A DNA stretch of 64,000 nucleotides from Clostridium pasteurianum BC1 (GCF_000389635.1 NC_021182.1:1550001-1614000), one strand, 5' to 3'; shown: positions 27,041-36,138, counted from the stretch's first letter. The notes: generated by a model from the letters alone, not told the origin. Program-made: numbers and translations.

Positions 27041-28133
27041 CAGTTGCAGCTTTATCTTTTTTTAATGAAACAAGTATTGAAACTAATATTAAAGAAATTA
27101 TTACAGAAATTTCACTTGATAATCCAACACTATGAAATCCAAAATCATTTAAAATAATACCATTAAAAGCAACTCCAATAGTAGTACCTATATACATAAA
27201 AGAACTATTTAAGGACATCATGGTTCCTCTTAAAGATGGTACCAGTCCAACTATTAAAGAATTTAAAGAAGATAATGATATCCCTGCACTTATAAACCAT
27301 AATAAAATACAGCCCATAGCTAATATAAAATTATGATTTGTATAAGGGAGTAATATTAAAAGTATACTTAAACTAAGCATACCCACGATAGCAACTCTCT
27401 TCTTCCCAAAAGTATCAGCTAAAAATCCACCAGCCAAATTTCCTATTAAATTTCCAACACCAACAAAAATAATAACACTTCCTATGGCATTTACTGTTAA
27501 TCTAAATGAGTTTGAAAGCCATACACCAAGAAATGAATACATCCCAAAACTTCCAAACATTAAAAATAATGTAACAAATAAACCTGAAAGTGCATGCTTA
27601 TTTAATAATACACTTTTTAAAGAAGTTAGAAGTTGAGATGACATCGCATTACCATTGATAGCTTTGGTTCCAATTTTAGGGAAATATATAATAGCTAAAG
27701 TAATTCCAAGTGCAAAAAATGATGATCTCCATCCACCAGCACCTGCAATAAAAGCTCCGATAGGAACACCTAATAACTGACTTACAGCTAATGCAGCAGA
27801 TGCTGATGCACCTGATAGTATACGGAGTAAAAACAGTACTTTAAAATTATTTACAAAACCACATAATATGGCAAATACTGAAAAACATATCAATCCAACT
27901 ATTAGTAAAAATCTTCTTCCAATCTTATCAGATATCGGACCAAAAATAAATGCAAAAATAGCATATCCTATAGAATATGCTGTAACTAAAAGACCTGCTT
28001 CAGAAGCATTAACACTAAAGTATTTACTAATTGTAGGAACTAAAGGTGATATTATAAATGTATCTGCGCCAATTATAAAAATAGTCATAAATAATACGAA
28101 TACTATAGGTTTAATATTTATTTTTTCTTCCAA
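27033..28133 (-). CDS. MFS drug transporter with internal deletion
   Basis: A major facilitator of the DHA1 drug-efflux type, 366 residues versus about 395 usual. The loop 2-3 motif GPISDKIGRRFLLIVGL is present. After RILSGASASAALAVSQLLGV the chain passes straight into IGAFIAGAGGWRSSFFALG. The expected TM4-TM5 stretch with the RG-x-AMG motif is missing, an in-frame loss of about 30 residues. The rest looks normal (FADTFGKKRVAIVG-like loop). The marR gene lies upstream in the same direction. Transport is probably impaired. Confidence 0.75.
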   Translation of the reverse strand: MEEKINIKPIVFVLFMTIFIIGADTFIISPLVPTISKYFSVNASEAGLLVTAYSIGYAIFAFIFGPISDKIGRRFLLIVGLICFSVFAILCGFVNNFKVLFLLRILSGASASAALAVSQLLGVPIGAFIAGAGGWRSSFFALGITLAIIYFPKIGTKAINGNAMSSQLLTSLKSVLLNKHALSGLFVTLFLMFGSFGMYSFLGVWLSNSFRLTVNAIGSVIIFVGVGNLIGNLAGGFLADTFGKKRVAIVGMLSLSILLILLPYTNHNFILAMGCILLWFISAGISLSSLNSLIVGLVPSLRGTMMSLNSSFMYIGTTIGVAFNGIILNDFGFHSVGLSSEISVIISLILVSILVSLKKDKAATAD

Positions 28134-28152
28134 AATTTATTCACTCCTCGTA

Positions 28153-28188
28153 TTAATATATTATTTCATATATGAAATAATATATTAA
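28153..28188. promoter_or_regulatory. 36-bp perfect palindrome, MarR operator
   Basis: A perfect inverted repeat centred at 28170/28171, with core TTATTTCATATATGAAATAA. It lies between marR and the MFS start. The same core recurs upstream of marR, so it is most likely the regulator's binding site. It could also act as a weak attenuator between the two genes. Confidence 0.75.
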
Positions 28189-28196
28189 AAAAATTT

Positions 28197-28616
28197 TTAT
28201 TTATTTTTATCAATTAATTTTGTTAGCAGCTCATTTAATGTATTTTTTTCTTCATGAGTTAATTTTGAATATAATTCTGATAAGAAAGATTTATATTCAG
28301 GTTCCATTAAATTCAGTGTTTTTTTACCATGGTCAGTTAAATATACTTTTGTCTCTCTTCTGTCATCAGGGTTTTTTTCCGTATAAACTAGATTATCTCT
28401 TTCCATTCTTTTTATTAATGTAGTCATGTTACTTGCTACGCAATCTACTGATTTCCTTAATTCAGTCATAGTTATACCTTCTGTAATATTTCTCAATACA
28501 CAAAACTGAATACCTGTAGCACTGAATTCATTAAAAATACATGAAAATTTATCTACTGCTAAATTGTTTAAGTATTTAATTTTTTCAAATATTTGTCTTT
28601 CTAGTTCTTTATCCAT
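28197..28616 (-). CDS. MarR-family transcriptional regulator
   Basis: A 139-residue winged-helix regulator. Seen: TELRKSVDCVASNMTTLIKR (recognition helix), the wing DDRRETKVYLTDHGKKTL and a C-terminal dimer helix. It lies directly upstream of the MFS gene and between two copies of the TTTCATATATGAAA palindrome. It probably represses both genes and releases DNA on binding a phenolic or drug ligand. The ligand is not evident. Confidence 0.85.
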   Translation of the reverse strand: MDKELERQIFEKIKYLNNLAVDKFSCIFNEFSATGIQFCVLRNITEGITMTELRKSVDCVASNMTTLIKRMERDNLVYTEKNPDDRRETKVYLTDHGKKTLNLMEPEYKSFLSELYSKLTHEEKNTLNELLTKLIDKNK

Positions 28617-28628
28617 GTTAAATCACCA

Positions 28629-28648
28629 TTATTTCATATATGAAAATT
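28629..28648. promoter_or_regulatory. Second MarR operator
   Basis: TTTCATATATGAAA at 28632-28645 matches the core of the 36-bp palindrome. It sits about 20 bp upstream of the marR start, where bound protein would block transcription of its own gene. Confidence 0.7.
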
Positions 28649-28938
28649 CAACTATTTATTATATTGATACTTAGTATAAATATTAAATTACATTTTATGG
28701 AGACTACTTTTCAGTACATGACACGGCTATGTGGTATTACCCCTACTAGTTAGTATTTATTATATGTATATTTTATTGAGAAATTTACGTGTACTTTAAT
28801 AATTAAATTGTACAGTTGCAAAACTTATTATATGAATTTTTATATTTATATCTACAGGATTATTGTACAATTGCATTAATATAAGATTTATTTTAAAAAA
28901 AGTGAATAGCTACAAGGGTTAAAGGTAGATTGTACAAA

Positions 28939-29085
28939 ATGAAAATTTATTATATTTATACCAGCAACGCTACTTACGAGAATGATGAAAACTTAGTTAT
29001 TATACATGATACTAAAATAGCAGGAGATTTTGACAAAGAATTTAATGCCATGTGGAATAATACTTCAAAATTTTCAGTTTATTAA
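28939..29085 (+). pseudogene. Phospholipase D-like C-terminal fragment
   Basis: From ATG 28939 the frame reads NATYENDENLVIIHDTKIAG then DFDKEFNAMWN. This matches the last strand and helix of PLD-superfamily proteins that follow the second HKD motif (N-D-E-N-hydrophobic). The HKD motifs are absent. The surrounding 28.65-29.36 kb holds no intact gene. A GACACGGC-TGTGGTATTACCCC motif near 28717 resembles ones near 4930 and 13170. Confidence 0.45.
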
Positions 29086-29277
29086 TACCCCTTAAAGTGC
29101 TGAAATCTTTACTTTTTATTACCAATTATATTTTTTGTAAAGCCCTATCTCATGCACCTTAGCTGTCTTTATTTAATTATACATAATATATGTTTTAGTT
29201 ATAATATGTTGAATTAATTTTTACAAATTTGCCCTTTCAAAATAAAAAAGCAAGAGCGAAGCCTTATATATGATATG

Positions 29278-29328
29278 CTCCCCTTATGGTAGACAGTTTA
29301 AATAATAAAACTGTTATCATAGGAGGAG
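29278..29328. repeat. 51-bp imperfect palindrome
   Basis: CTCCCCTTATGGTAGACAGT pairs with ACTGTTATCATAGGAGGAG around AATAATAA. It lies 30 bp past the stop of the minus-strand glycosyltransferase gene. It could be that gene's terminator, or an insertion-sequence end left after excision. There is no T run on the minus-strand exit side. Confidence 0.4.
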
Positions 29329-29360
29329 TATTTTCATGCATAAGGGTTTACACTATTTAT

Positions 29361-30140
29361 TTAGTTTTTACTAAGATCTAATACTATTTTATAATTAATA
29401 GCATTGTTATATTGTTCATTTGTTATATAATTGTTTTCCTTCATTTTTTCCAATATTAAATTTCTTCGCTGTAAAGTATTATTCAGATGTTTTATTGGAT
29501 CATAATATTCAGGATTATTAGGTATAGCTGCTAATAAGCATAATTGTGAGAGATTTAGTTGGCGACAATCTTTGTTAAAAAATTTTTTAGCGGCTGGATT
29601 AATTCCATAAGCACCATTACTAAAATTAATATTATTAATATAAAACTCTAATATTTGATCTTTTGAGAACTTTTTTTCTAATTTAGTGGCAATAAACATT
29701 TCTTCTAACTTTCTATCATAGCTTTTATCAAAATTTAAAAATACATTTCGTGCTAATTGTTGGGTAATAGTACTCCCTCCTTGAGTTATTTCTCCACCAT
29801 TGGCAAAAAAAGAATACATAGCCCTAAAAATGGCTTTTATACTTACTCCACCATGTTTATAAAAGTTAGTATCTTCAATAGCGACAAAAGCATTTTTTAC
29901 ATAGGTGGGAATTTGATTGGACTGTAAATATGATGAATTCATATTATTTAAGGAATTTGCTCTATTTTTAAAAGTATCTTCTGAACAATTATTTACTTTT
30001 ACTGTTGCATTTTTATATAAATATGTAACAGTTGGCCAATATTTAAGATAAATAAATGCGTTGAAAATAATTAGTAGTATAAGAATACCTAAAAATAAAT
30101 GTTTTATTGATTTTTTTACCTTAGTTTTTTTCTTTTTCAT
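29361..30140 (-). CDS. Monofunctional peptidoglycan glycosyltransferase
   Basis: A GT51 enzyme of about 260 residues that polymerises lipid II into glycan strands at the outer membrane face. A basic N-terminus and one membrane segment (HLFLGILILLIIFNAFIYL) are followed by FVAIEDTNFYKHGGVSIKAI (catalytic Glu), GGSTITQQLARN, RKLEEMFIATKLEKKFSKDQ and ILEFYINNINFSNGAYGI. There is no transpeptidase domain, so it is the monofunctional type. AAAGGA lies 9 bp before ATG 30140; an in-frame TTG at 30182 is less likely. Confidence 0.85.
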   Translation of the reverse strand: MKKKKTKVKKSIKHLFLGILILLIIFNAFIYLKYWPTVTYLYKNATVKVNNCSEDTFKNRANSLNNMNSSYLQSNQIPTYVKNAFVAIEDTNFYKHGGVSIKAIFRAMYSFFANGGEITQGGSTITQQLARNVFLNFDKSYDRKLEEMFIATKLEKKFSKDQILEFYINNINFSNGAYGINPAAKKFFNKDCRQLNLSQLCLLAAIPNNPEYYDPIKHLNNTLQRRNLILEKMKENNYITNEQYNNAINYKIVLDLSKN

Positions 30141-30346
30141 TTGAAGTATCCTTTCGTAAAAATTAAATTTCTCTTTTGGCAAAAATATAATATTCGTAAG
30201 TTATTTTAAGCACTCATATATATTGTTATATTTATATTAAATATATGTAAGATTAAAATTGGCTTAAAAATGTTAAATGAATTTTTGATATATATTTTAG
30301 TTTTTATAAATAACTTTTAATTTAATATAATTTTAATCTATTTTGT

Positions 30347-30398
30347 TTATTATGACAGTACCATAATATAAATTTATATTATGGTACTGTCATAATAA
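30347..30398. repeat. 52-bp perfect palindrome
   Basis: Each arm is 26 bp with no spacer (core TACCATAATATAAATTTATA). It lies in the gap between the divergent glycosyltransferase gene and the secreted-protein gene. There is no T run, so it is not a standard terminator. It could extrude a cruciform, bind a dimeric regulator, or be an excision scar. Confidence 0.8.
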
Positions 30399-30607
30399 GC
30401 TTTAAGTAAGCGTTAAATCCATTGTTTTGCCAAATTTTACTCTTTGTTTACTCATGTATTTGCTCTGACCAGTCATCAATTTTAATTAAGTGGCAAATTA
30501 AGAAAATCTTAAGGTTTTCTTCAGAACTTCAATTTAAAAAGAATGTAAAATATTATTTGAAGAGTGAAAATTGCTTTTCAAAAATATAAATTTATGGAGG
30601 TAAAAAC

Positions 30608-31486
30608 ATGAACAAAAAATTTATTACAATGGCAACCAGCTTAGTTGTGGGAGGTAGCCTGCTTTTGGGTACAGGTCTAGCTAATGCATCTCAGTTATCA
30701 GGCTATGAGGCATACAAAACAGCAGCTATAGATACTAAAAACTTAAAAAATGAAACTGTTGATTTAAAGCTCTCAGTAGTCGATAACGGAAGCAATAAAG
30801 CGAATCTTAGCTCAAATTTAAAGCTAAATCTGGCTTCTAATACAATGAGCAGCACAACTACATTAAAAGAAGGAAATACTACACAATCCTCTGACAGTTA
30901 CAAACAAGACGGGGAAAGCATCACTAAAAATAGTAACAGTGATCAATATTTAGTAAGAACAATTAGTCCAAACGAACATGATAAAATTCATGAGGTTCAA
31001 AATCCAACTGTTGCTAAAAGCTTGGAGGTAGTAGTTGATACTTTAGTAGGAAATATGAAGGATAAAGTAACTACTACTAACAATGCAGACGGAACAAAGA
31101 ATGTAACCATAAACTTGAATGAAAATGAAGTAACTCCTTTAGTAAATGCGTTAACTTCAATTGGTTTAACTAAAGGTAGTGAGCAAGAAAACTATAATGA
31201 TGGCAAAGATTTAAGTATAAGAAATGTATTACCACAACTTCAAAGCGACATAGTAATTAAAAAAGTCAATTCAACAGGTAAGATTAGTAAGGATGACATA
31301 ATCACAAGTCAAACAGCAGCTATAACTATAGAAGGTAAAGATGCACAGGGTAAACAGCACGAGATTACATTAAATGTGGATTTGAAACTTTCAAATATAA
31401 ACAATACAACTCCATCTAAGATAGATTTAGCAGGAAAACAAGTAAAAAATATAACTGACATCAGAGGAGAAAATAAATATAAATAA
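30608..31486 (+). CDS. Secreted or surface protein of unknown function
   Basis: A 292-residue protein with a clear signal peptide (KKFITMATSLVVGGSLLLG, cleavage likely after LANA near residue 27). The mature part is rich in Asn, Thr and Ser with alternating hydrophobic strands, suggesting an extracellular beta-rich domain. No membrane anchor or sortase motif. GGAGGT precedes the ATG. An ABC exporter and a two-component system follow on the same strand. It could be a substrate or sensor partner for them, but two hairpins and 258 bp separate it from the exporter. Confidence 0.6.
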   Translation: MNKKFITMATSLVVGGSLLLGTGLANASQLSGYEAYKTAAIDTKNLKNETVDLKLSVVDNGSNKANLSSNLKLNLASNTMSSTTTLKEGNTTQSSDSYKQDGESITKNSNSDQYLVRTISPNEHDKIHEVQNPTVAKSLEVVVDTLVGNMKDKVTTTNNADGTKNVTINLNENEVTPLVNALTSIGLTKGSEQENYNDGKDLSIRNVLPQLQSDIVIKKVNSTGKISKDDIITSQTAAITIEGKDAQGKQHEITLNVDLKLSNINNTTPSKIDLAGKQVKNITDIRGENKYK

Positions 31487-31583
31487 TTTTATAAGTAAAA
31501 GTCATATACTGAATGGGCAAAGAATTAACTTGCTCATTTACTATGAGATATACTTGTTCAAGCTATGACTTGATAAATTAAAA

Positions 31584-31613
31584 GAGCTAGTATATCGTTA
31601 GAAATACTAGCTC
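31584..31613. terminator. Hairpin after secreted-protein gene
   Basis: GAGCTAGTAT pairs with ATACTAGCTC. There is no T run on the plus strand, but there is one on the minus strand, so its direction as a terminator is unclear. Confidence 0.4.
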
Positions 31614-31639
31614 AAAAGTTGATTTATTTAAAGGTGAAC

Positions 31640-31665
31640 CGTGACCGGACTTCAGTCCTGTCACG
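31640..31665. promoter_or_regulatory. GC-rich hairpin upstream of ABC exporter
   Basis: CGTGACCGGACTTC and AGTCCTGTCACG form a near-perfect inverted repeat, unusually GC-rich for this region. It sits 80 bp before the ATPase start. A regulator site or RNA hairpin controlling the exporter is plausible; the response regulator at 33416 is a candidate binder. Confidence 0.4.
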
Positions 31666-31744
31666 TTATCCAAGGAAAAAAGATGCTAGCTTGTTTAATT
31701 TAAAAGCGATATTTTTATACATATTTTGAATGAGGTGAGGCAAG

Positions 31745-32491
31745 GTGGATAAAGTTTTGGAGGTTGCTGAGTTAACTAAGTTCTACAAAAATGGACGAGG
31801 GGTTAAAAATATAAGCTTCGACGTTTATAAAGGGGATGTATTTGGTTTTCTAGGACCTAATGGTGCAGGTAAAACAACAGTAATGAAGTCAATTACTGGT
31901 TTGAATTCTTTTCAAAGTGGAAAAATTAAAATACTTGGTTACGATTTATGTACCCAGTTTGAAGCCGCTTTAAAAAATGTGGGCTCCATAATAGAAACGG
32001 CTGAGGTCTATGAATACATAAGTGCATATGCTAACTTAAAATTCGTATCCAGATTTCATAAAAATATTAATGAAGCTAATATTGAAGAAGCGTTGGACAT
32101 GGTTAATTTAACAGAATATAAAAAGGAAAAGGTGAGTAAATTTTCTTTAGGGATGAAGCAGAGGCTAGCTATTGCCAGGGCGCTGCTGGCAAATCCAAAA
32201 TTAATAATTTTAGATGAACCTACTAATGGCTTAGATATTGAAGGTACAGTTCAACTGAGAAATTTAATAATTGAGCTTGCCAATAAGAAAAAAACTACAT
32301 TTTTCATTTCAAGTCATTTAGTACATGAAATTGAGCTAATGTGTAATAAAGTTGCAATAATTCATAATGGTAAACTCATAAATAACGGAGAGGAAATTCA
32401 AAATATAAAGAGCAAATTTAATTCTTTAGAGGATTATTACATGAGGCAGATAGCAGATGGAGGAAATAATAATGGAAAGTTTGAAAGCTAA
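31745..32491 (+). CDS. ABC exporter ATPase (bacitracin/lantibiotic-immunity type)
   Basis: A 248-residue ATP-binding subunit. Seen: Walker A GPNGAGKTT, signature FSLGMKQRLAIARALL, Walker B LIILDEPTNGLD and the H-loop FISSHLVHEIE. The GSIIETAEVYEYISAYANLK segment resembles BcrA-type ATPases that protect against peptide antibiotics. GTG 31745 follows GAGGTGAGG. Its stop overlaps the permease start by 20 bp, so the two are translationally coupled. Confidence 0.85.
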   Translation: MDKVLEVAELTKFYKNGRGVKNISFDVYKGDVFGFLGPNGAGKTTVMKSITGLNSFQSGKIKILGYDLCTQFEAALKNVGSIIETAEVYEYISAYANLKFVSRFHKNINEANIEEALDMVNLTEYKKEKVSKFSLGMKQRLAIARALLANPKLIILDEPTNGLDIEGTVQLRNLIIELANKKKTTFFISSHLVHEIELMCNKVAIIHNGKLINNGEEIQNIKSKFNSLEDYYMRQIADGGNNNGKFES

Positions 32492-33215
32492 TATTCTAAA
32501 TGAAGTGCAAAAGCTATTTTCAAGGAAAAAAACTTGGATATTTCTTATTATCATTGCAATAACAAGCTTTTTATCTGCTTTTTTCATAACAGCTATCCAG
32601 ACAAAATTAGTTTTTATAGCAATGAGCTCAATAAGTTTTCCCTTAATGGCTCTAAGCATATTTACGAATATTATATTACCTTTGTTTATATTTATGGCAG
32701 TATCAGAATTATTTGCTGGGGAAGTTGAGGATAAGACTCTAAAGTTGGTTCTAATTATGCCAATAACTAGACTTAAGGTATATATTACTAAAATTATTTC
32801 TATAGGTATTTATATAATCATAAATTTATTTGTTGTATTACTGGTTTCAACTATATCTGCTCTTTTCTTGAATATAAACCTATCAAGCATATCTAACGTT
32901 ATTTGCAGCTACTTAATAGATGTTATACCTGCATTAATTTTGGCTATATTTGCTTCCTTTATTGCCCAATTTTTTAGAAGCAGTAGTACTGCTTTGACTA
33001 GCTGCATTCTCATTTTTATAGGAATAAAAGTTATATCCTTATTTTTTCCAGGTATTAATAGCAATATATTTACTAATTATTTAAACTGGAGTTCACTTTG
33101 GTTTTCAGGTGAAACAAATTTTTTAAGAGCAATTAATATATTTTTACTAATGGTGGCCTACGGAATTATCTTCTTTACTACTGGTTATTATATGTTTGAT
33201 AAAAAAGAAGTTTAG
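32472..33215 (+). CDS. ABC-2 type exporter permease
   Basis: A permease of about 247 residues with six hydrophobic segments. FSRKKTWIFLIIIAITSFLS is TM1, FMAVSELFAGEVEDKTLKLV is the ABC-2 elbow and loop, and a final segment ends at YYMFDKKEV. It pairs with the ATPase at 31745. ATG 32472 has GGAGG 8 bp upstream; ATG 32457 would overlap that site. The likely role is export of, or self-protection from, a peptide, inferred from the ATPase type and the adjacent two-component genes. Confidence 0.82.
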   Translation: MESLKANILNEVQKLFSRKKTWIFLIIIAITSFLSAFFITAIQTKLVFIAMSSISFPLMALSIFTNIILPLFIFMAVSELFAGEVEDKTLKLVLIMPITRLKVYITKIISIGIYIIINLFVVLLVSTISALFLNINLSSISNVICSYLIDVIPALILAIFASFIAQFFRSSSTALTSCILIFIGIKVISLFFPGINSNIFTNYLNWSSLWFSGETNFLRAINIFLLMVAYGIIFFTTGYYMFDKKEV

Positions 33216-33415
33216 CTATGGTAATATCAAACAACTATGATCAAGTATATATAACCTTTTCACCTATTATTATATTTATATTCTGCAGCACAAACTTAAA
33301 GTGTTACAATAATGGTAGCATTAATTTTGTAAATGCATAAAGGAACAAATATATTGAAGTAGTTAGCCAAAGTGTTTTACAAGCTATCAGATAAATTTAA
33401 TTCAGAGAGGTTTTT

Positions 33416-34111
33416 ATGGATAAGGAAACAATTTTGGTGGTTGATGATGACAAAGAAATCAGAGATTTGGTAGGTATATTTTTAGAAAACGATGGTTACA
33501 TAGTTATTAAAGCTATGAATGGTATAGAAGCTTTAGAGGTCCTTAAGAAACATAACGTGGATTTAATTATTTTAGATGTTATGATGTCTGGAATGGATGG
33601 AATAGAAACTTGTATTAACATTAGAAAAAATAAAAATATGCCAATTATAATGCTATCAGCTAAAAATGAGGATATGGATAAAATTATGGGATTAACAACT
33701 GGTGCAGACGATTATCTAGGGAAGCCTTTCAATCCTTTGGAGCTTTTAGCAAGAATAAAATCTCAATTGCGTAGATATAAAAAATTAAATAATACAGAAG
33801 AAAAAAAAGAAGGAATTATAGAAATAGATGATTTACTTATAGATATAAATACTCACCAAGTAAAGCTTGATAATAAAAATATAAAACTTACTGCAAGAGA
33901 ATTTGAGATATTGCTTTTGTTGGCTAGAAATAGAGGAATTGTGTTTAGTGCAGAAAAAATTTATGAAGAGGTATGGAATAATGATTTTCTTGAGTCTGAT
34001 AATACAATAATGGTACATATTAGAAAAATTAGAGAAAAGATTGAATATAATCCTAGAACTCCAAGATTTATAAAGACTGTATGGGGGGTAGGTTATAAAA
34101 TTGAAAGTTAG
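33416..34111 (+). CDS. OmpR-family response regulator
   Basis: A receiver domain (VVDDDKEIRDLV acidic pocket, phospho-Asp in LIILDVMMSGMDG, Lys in LGKPFNPLELLARIK) and a winged-helix output domain (LTAREFEILLLLARNRG, FIKTVWGVGYKIE). 231 residues, normal length. The kinase start overlaps its end (34101 versus 34111). It probably controls the exporter genes 200 bp upstream. Confidence 0.92.
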   Translation: MDKETILVVDDDKEIRDLVGIFLENDGYIVIKAMNGIEALEVLKKHNVDLIILDVMMSGMDGIETCINIRKNKNMPIIMLSAKNEDMDKIMGLTTGADDYLGKPFNPLELLARIKSQLRRYKKLNNTEEKKEGIIEIDDLLIDINTHQVKLDNKNIKLTAREFEILLLLARNRGIVFSAEKIYEEVWNNDFLESDNTIMVHIRKIREKIEYNPRTPRFIKTVWGVGYKIES

Positions 34112-35609
34112 TTTTCAAAGAATAATAATAGCGCCTTTTACTTCTCTTATAGGTTTATATAAATTCATTTTCAAAAAAATTTCTAAAAGTATTAGATTGA
34201 AGATTATGTTGACCTTTGCAATCTGTCTTTTAGCTTCTCTCATTATCGGGGGTGTAACTGAACATTTTCTGATAATAAAGGATCAAGACTCAAGAACCGA
34301 ATTAATTAAAAGTTTAAAAGAAATTGATGGTCCAGCAAAAAGTATTGCGAACCAAATTCAAAAAGAAAAACTTGGTATTAAAGATAATTTAAGGATTAAG
34401 CAATTGTTACAAAATATTAACCACAGTGAAAATTATCAAATAATCATTAGTAATGTGAATGGAAATGCAATATATAAGTCTGAAAATATTAGCGAAATAA
34501 TGATAGAAGTTAATATAATAATAAAAAATTTATTTGATGAAACTAAAAATGGTATACTATCCGTAAGAAGTATGGAATATAAAAATTACTCTATTAACTT
34601 TTATCCAATAAAATTCAATGATGGTAACGGTTATATAGTGATTAGCGGACAACCTTCTAAAGAAAAAATTTTTGAAGAGTACAAAACAACAGATATAAGA
34701 TTAGTGTCTTCTATTGTAACCTTAACTTCATTTTTAATTCTCTTTCTACTTTTAACTAATAAGGAAATGAAATATATTGAGTTTATACTTGCAGGACTTC
34801 TTGAAATAGCTAAAGGAAACCTAGACTATAGAATATCCAAAAGAGGAGAAGATGAGTTGGCATTATTAGCAGATAATGTGAATTATATGGCTGAAGAGCT
34901 GAAACGTCAAATAGAAAACGAGAGAAAGGCTGAAAAAATAAAAAACGAAATTATAACTAATATGTCTCATGATTTAAGAACTCCATTGACTTCAATAAAG
35001 GGATACTTGGAAGTTATAAAGAGTAAGAAATATTCTGGAGAGAAACAATTAGAACAATATATCGACATTGTTTATAATAAATCAGAAAAACTTAAAGTGC
35101 TGGTTAATGATTTGTTTGAATACACTAAGTTGGCCAACAATGCTGTAGCAATTGAGAAGCAGAATATAGTATTAAACGAATTATTTGATCAGCTTGTGGA
35201 GGAGTTTGTGCCTGTATGTGAAGAAAACAATGTGACTGTGACAAAGGAATTTATAAAAGAAAAGATAATTGTCAATGTAGATCCTGATAAAATCGTTAGA
35301 GTATTTGAAAATCTATTAGTAAATGCAATAAGATATAGTGTAAAACCCAGCGATATAAAGATAAGTTTATGGAAGGATAGAGAGTTTTCCGTAGTTTGTA
35401 TTAAGAATAAATGCAAAACAATCGCTAAAGAAGATATGGGAAGGATTTTCGAAAGATTTTATAGAATTGATAAATCAAGATCGTCGGATACTGGGGGAAG
35501 CGGTTTAGGGCTTGCCATAGCGAAAAATATGGTAGAATTACAAGGTGGAACTATAGAAGCTGAATGTGAAGAGAATTATATAAGCTTGATTGTAAGGTTT
35601 AAGCTTTAA
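34101..35609 (+). CDS. Membrane sensor histidine kinase
   Basis: 502 residues. TM1 is at about residues 33-55 (IMLTFAICLLASLIIGGVTE) and an extracellular sensor loop of about 140 residues follows. TM2 is near residue 205 (VSSIVTLTSFLILFLLL), then a HAMP-like region. The H-box is IITNMSHDLRTPLTSIKGYL, and the ATPase core shows FENLLVNAIRYS and TGGSGLGLAIAKNMV. It starts with TTG 34101 inside the regulator gene. It forms a two-component system with the regulator at 33416. Confidence 0.92.
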   Translation: MKVSFQRIIIAPFTSLIGLYKFIFKKISKSIRLKIMLTFAICLLASLIIGGVTEHFLIIKDQDSRTELIKSLKEIDGPAKSIANQIQKEKLGIKDNLRIKQLLQNINHSENYQIIISNVNGNAIYKSENISEIMIEVNIIIKNLFDETKNGILSVRSMEYKNYSINFYPIKFNDGNGYIVISGQPSKEKIFEEYKTTDIRLVSSIVTLTSFLILFLLLTNKEMKYIEFILAGLLEIAKGNLDYRISKRGEDELALLADNVNYMAEELKRQIENERKAEKIKNEIITNMSHDLRTPLTSIKGYLEVIKSKKYSGEKQLEQYIDIVYNKSEKLKVLVNDLFEYTKLANNAVAIEKQNIVLNELFDQLVEEFVPVCEENNVTVTKEFIKEKIIVNVDPDKIVRVFENLLVNAIRYSVKPSDIKISLWKDREFSVVCIKNKCKTIAKEDMGRIFERFYRIDKSRSSDTGGSGLGLAIAKNMVELQGGTIEAECEENYISLIVRFKL

Positions 35610-35769
35610 AATCTTATCAGAAGAATACTCAATTAAAAAAATCACTAACTTCTTAAAAGAATAGATATGAGCATAATTCATAAAACATCTAAAACAAAAA
35701 ACAAATTGCTGTGGAATCTTTTATTGCATCAATAGCAACAGCTAATAAACAAATGTGTCCAATGGTAGG

Positions 35770-35816
35770 GAACGTACATAGATTTGATTTACACAAATCT
35801 ATGTACGTTCTTTTTA
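35770..35816 (+). terminator. Strong terminator after the kinase gene
   Basis: GAACGTACATAGATTT pairs perfectly with AAATCTATGTACGTTC, followed by TTTTT. It lies 160 bp after the kinase stop and probably ends that operon. The DNA between (35640-35770) holds no recognised gene. Confidence 0.8.
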
Positions 35817-35898
35817 TGTATATATAGCTGGTAATATTCGATATTAGTAACAGGCCTTGTTTTGGCTTCAATTTTTGAAATTGCTGTTTTTTCAAGAT

Positions 35899-36072
35899 CT
35901 ATTTCTCTTTGCTATTTCCATGACCAGGTAAATCAGGAGCCAAACAATAATATTGATTTTTAAAAAATTCAACTTGAGTATCCCACATCCAACTGTTGAA
36001 TCCTCCTCCATAAATGAAAACTATGGATTTTCCCGATTTATTACCGGTCTTACTACAAAATAAAGCTATTAT
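35899..36072 (-). pseudogene. Alpha/beta hydrolase, start mutated and truncated
   Basis: The minus strand reads ALFCSKTGNKSGKSIVFI, YGGGFNSWMWDTQVEFF and YYCLAPDLPGHGNSKEK, the first 55 residues of an alpha/beta hydrolase up to the PGHG turn. It then stops at 35899-35901; the nucleophile elbow and later parts are gone. The start position has ATA-ATA where ATG is expected, 7-10 bp after AAGGAG. A promoter and paired operators upstream look intact. Confidence 0.6.
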
Positions 36073-36085
36073 GAATCACTCCTTT

Positions 36086-36138
36086 TGACCATGAGGTCAT
36101 TTATGGTTATATTATAATAGCTTTATGACTTCGTGGTT
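36086..36138 (-). promoter_or_regulatory. Paired operators and -10 box of the dead hydrolase
   Basis: TGACCATGAGGTCA (36086-36099) is a perfect palindrome. A related ACCACGAAGTCAT is read on the opposite strand near 36126-36138. TATAAT lies between them in the minus-strand direction. This is the layout of a TetR- or MarR-controlled promoter; no such regulator is adjacent. Confidence 0.5.
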
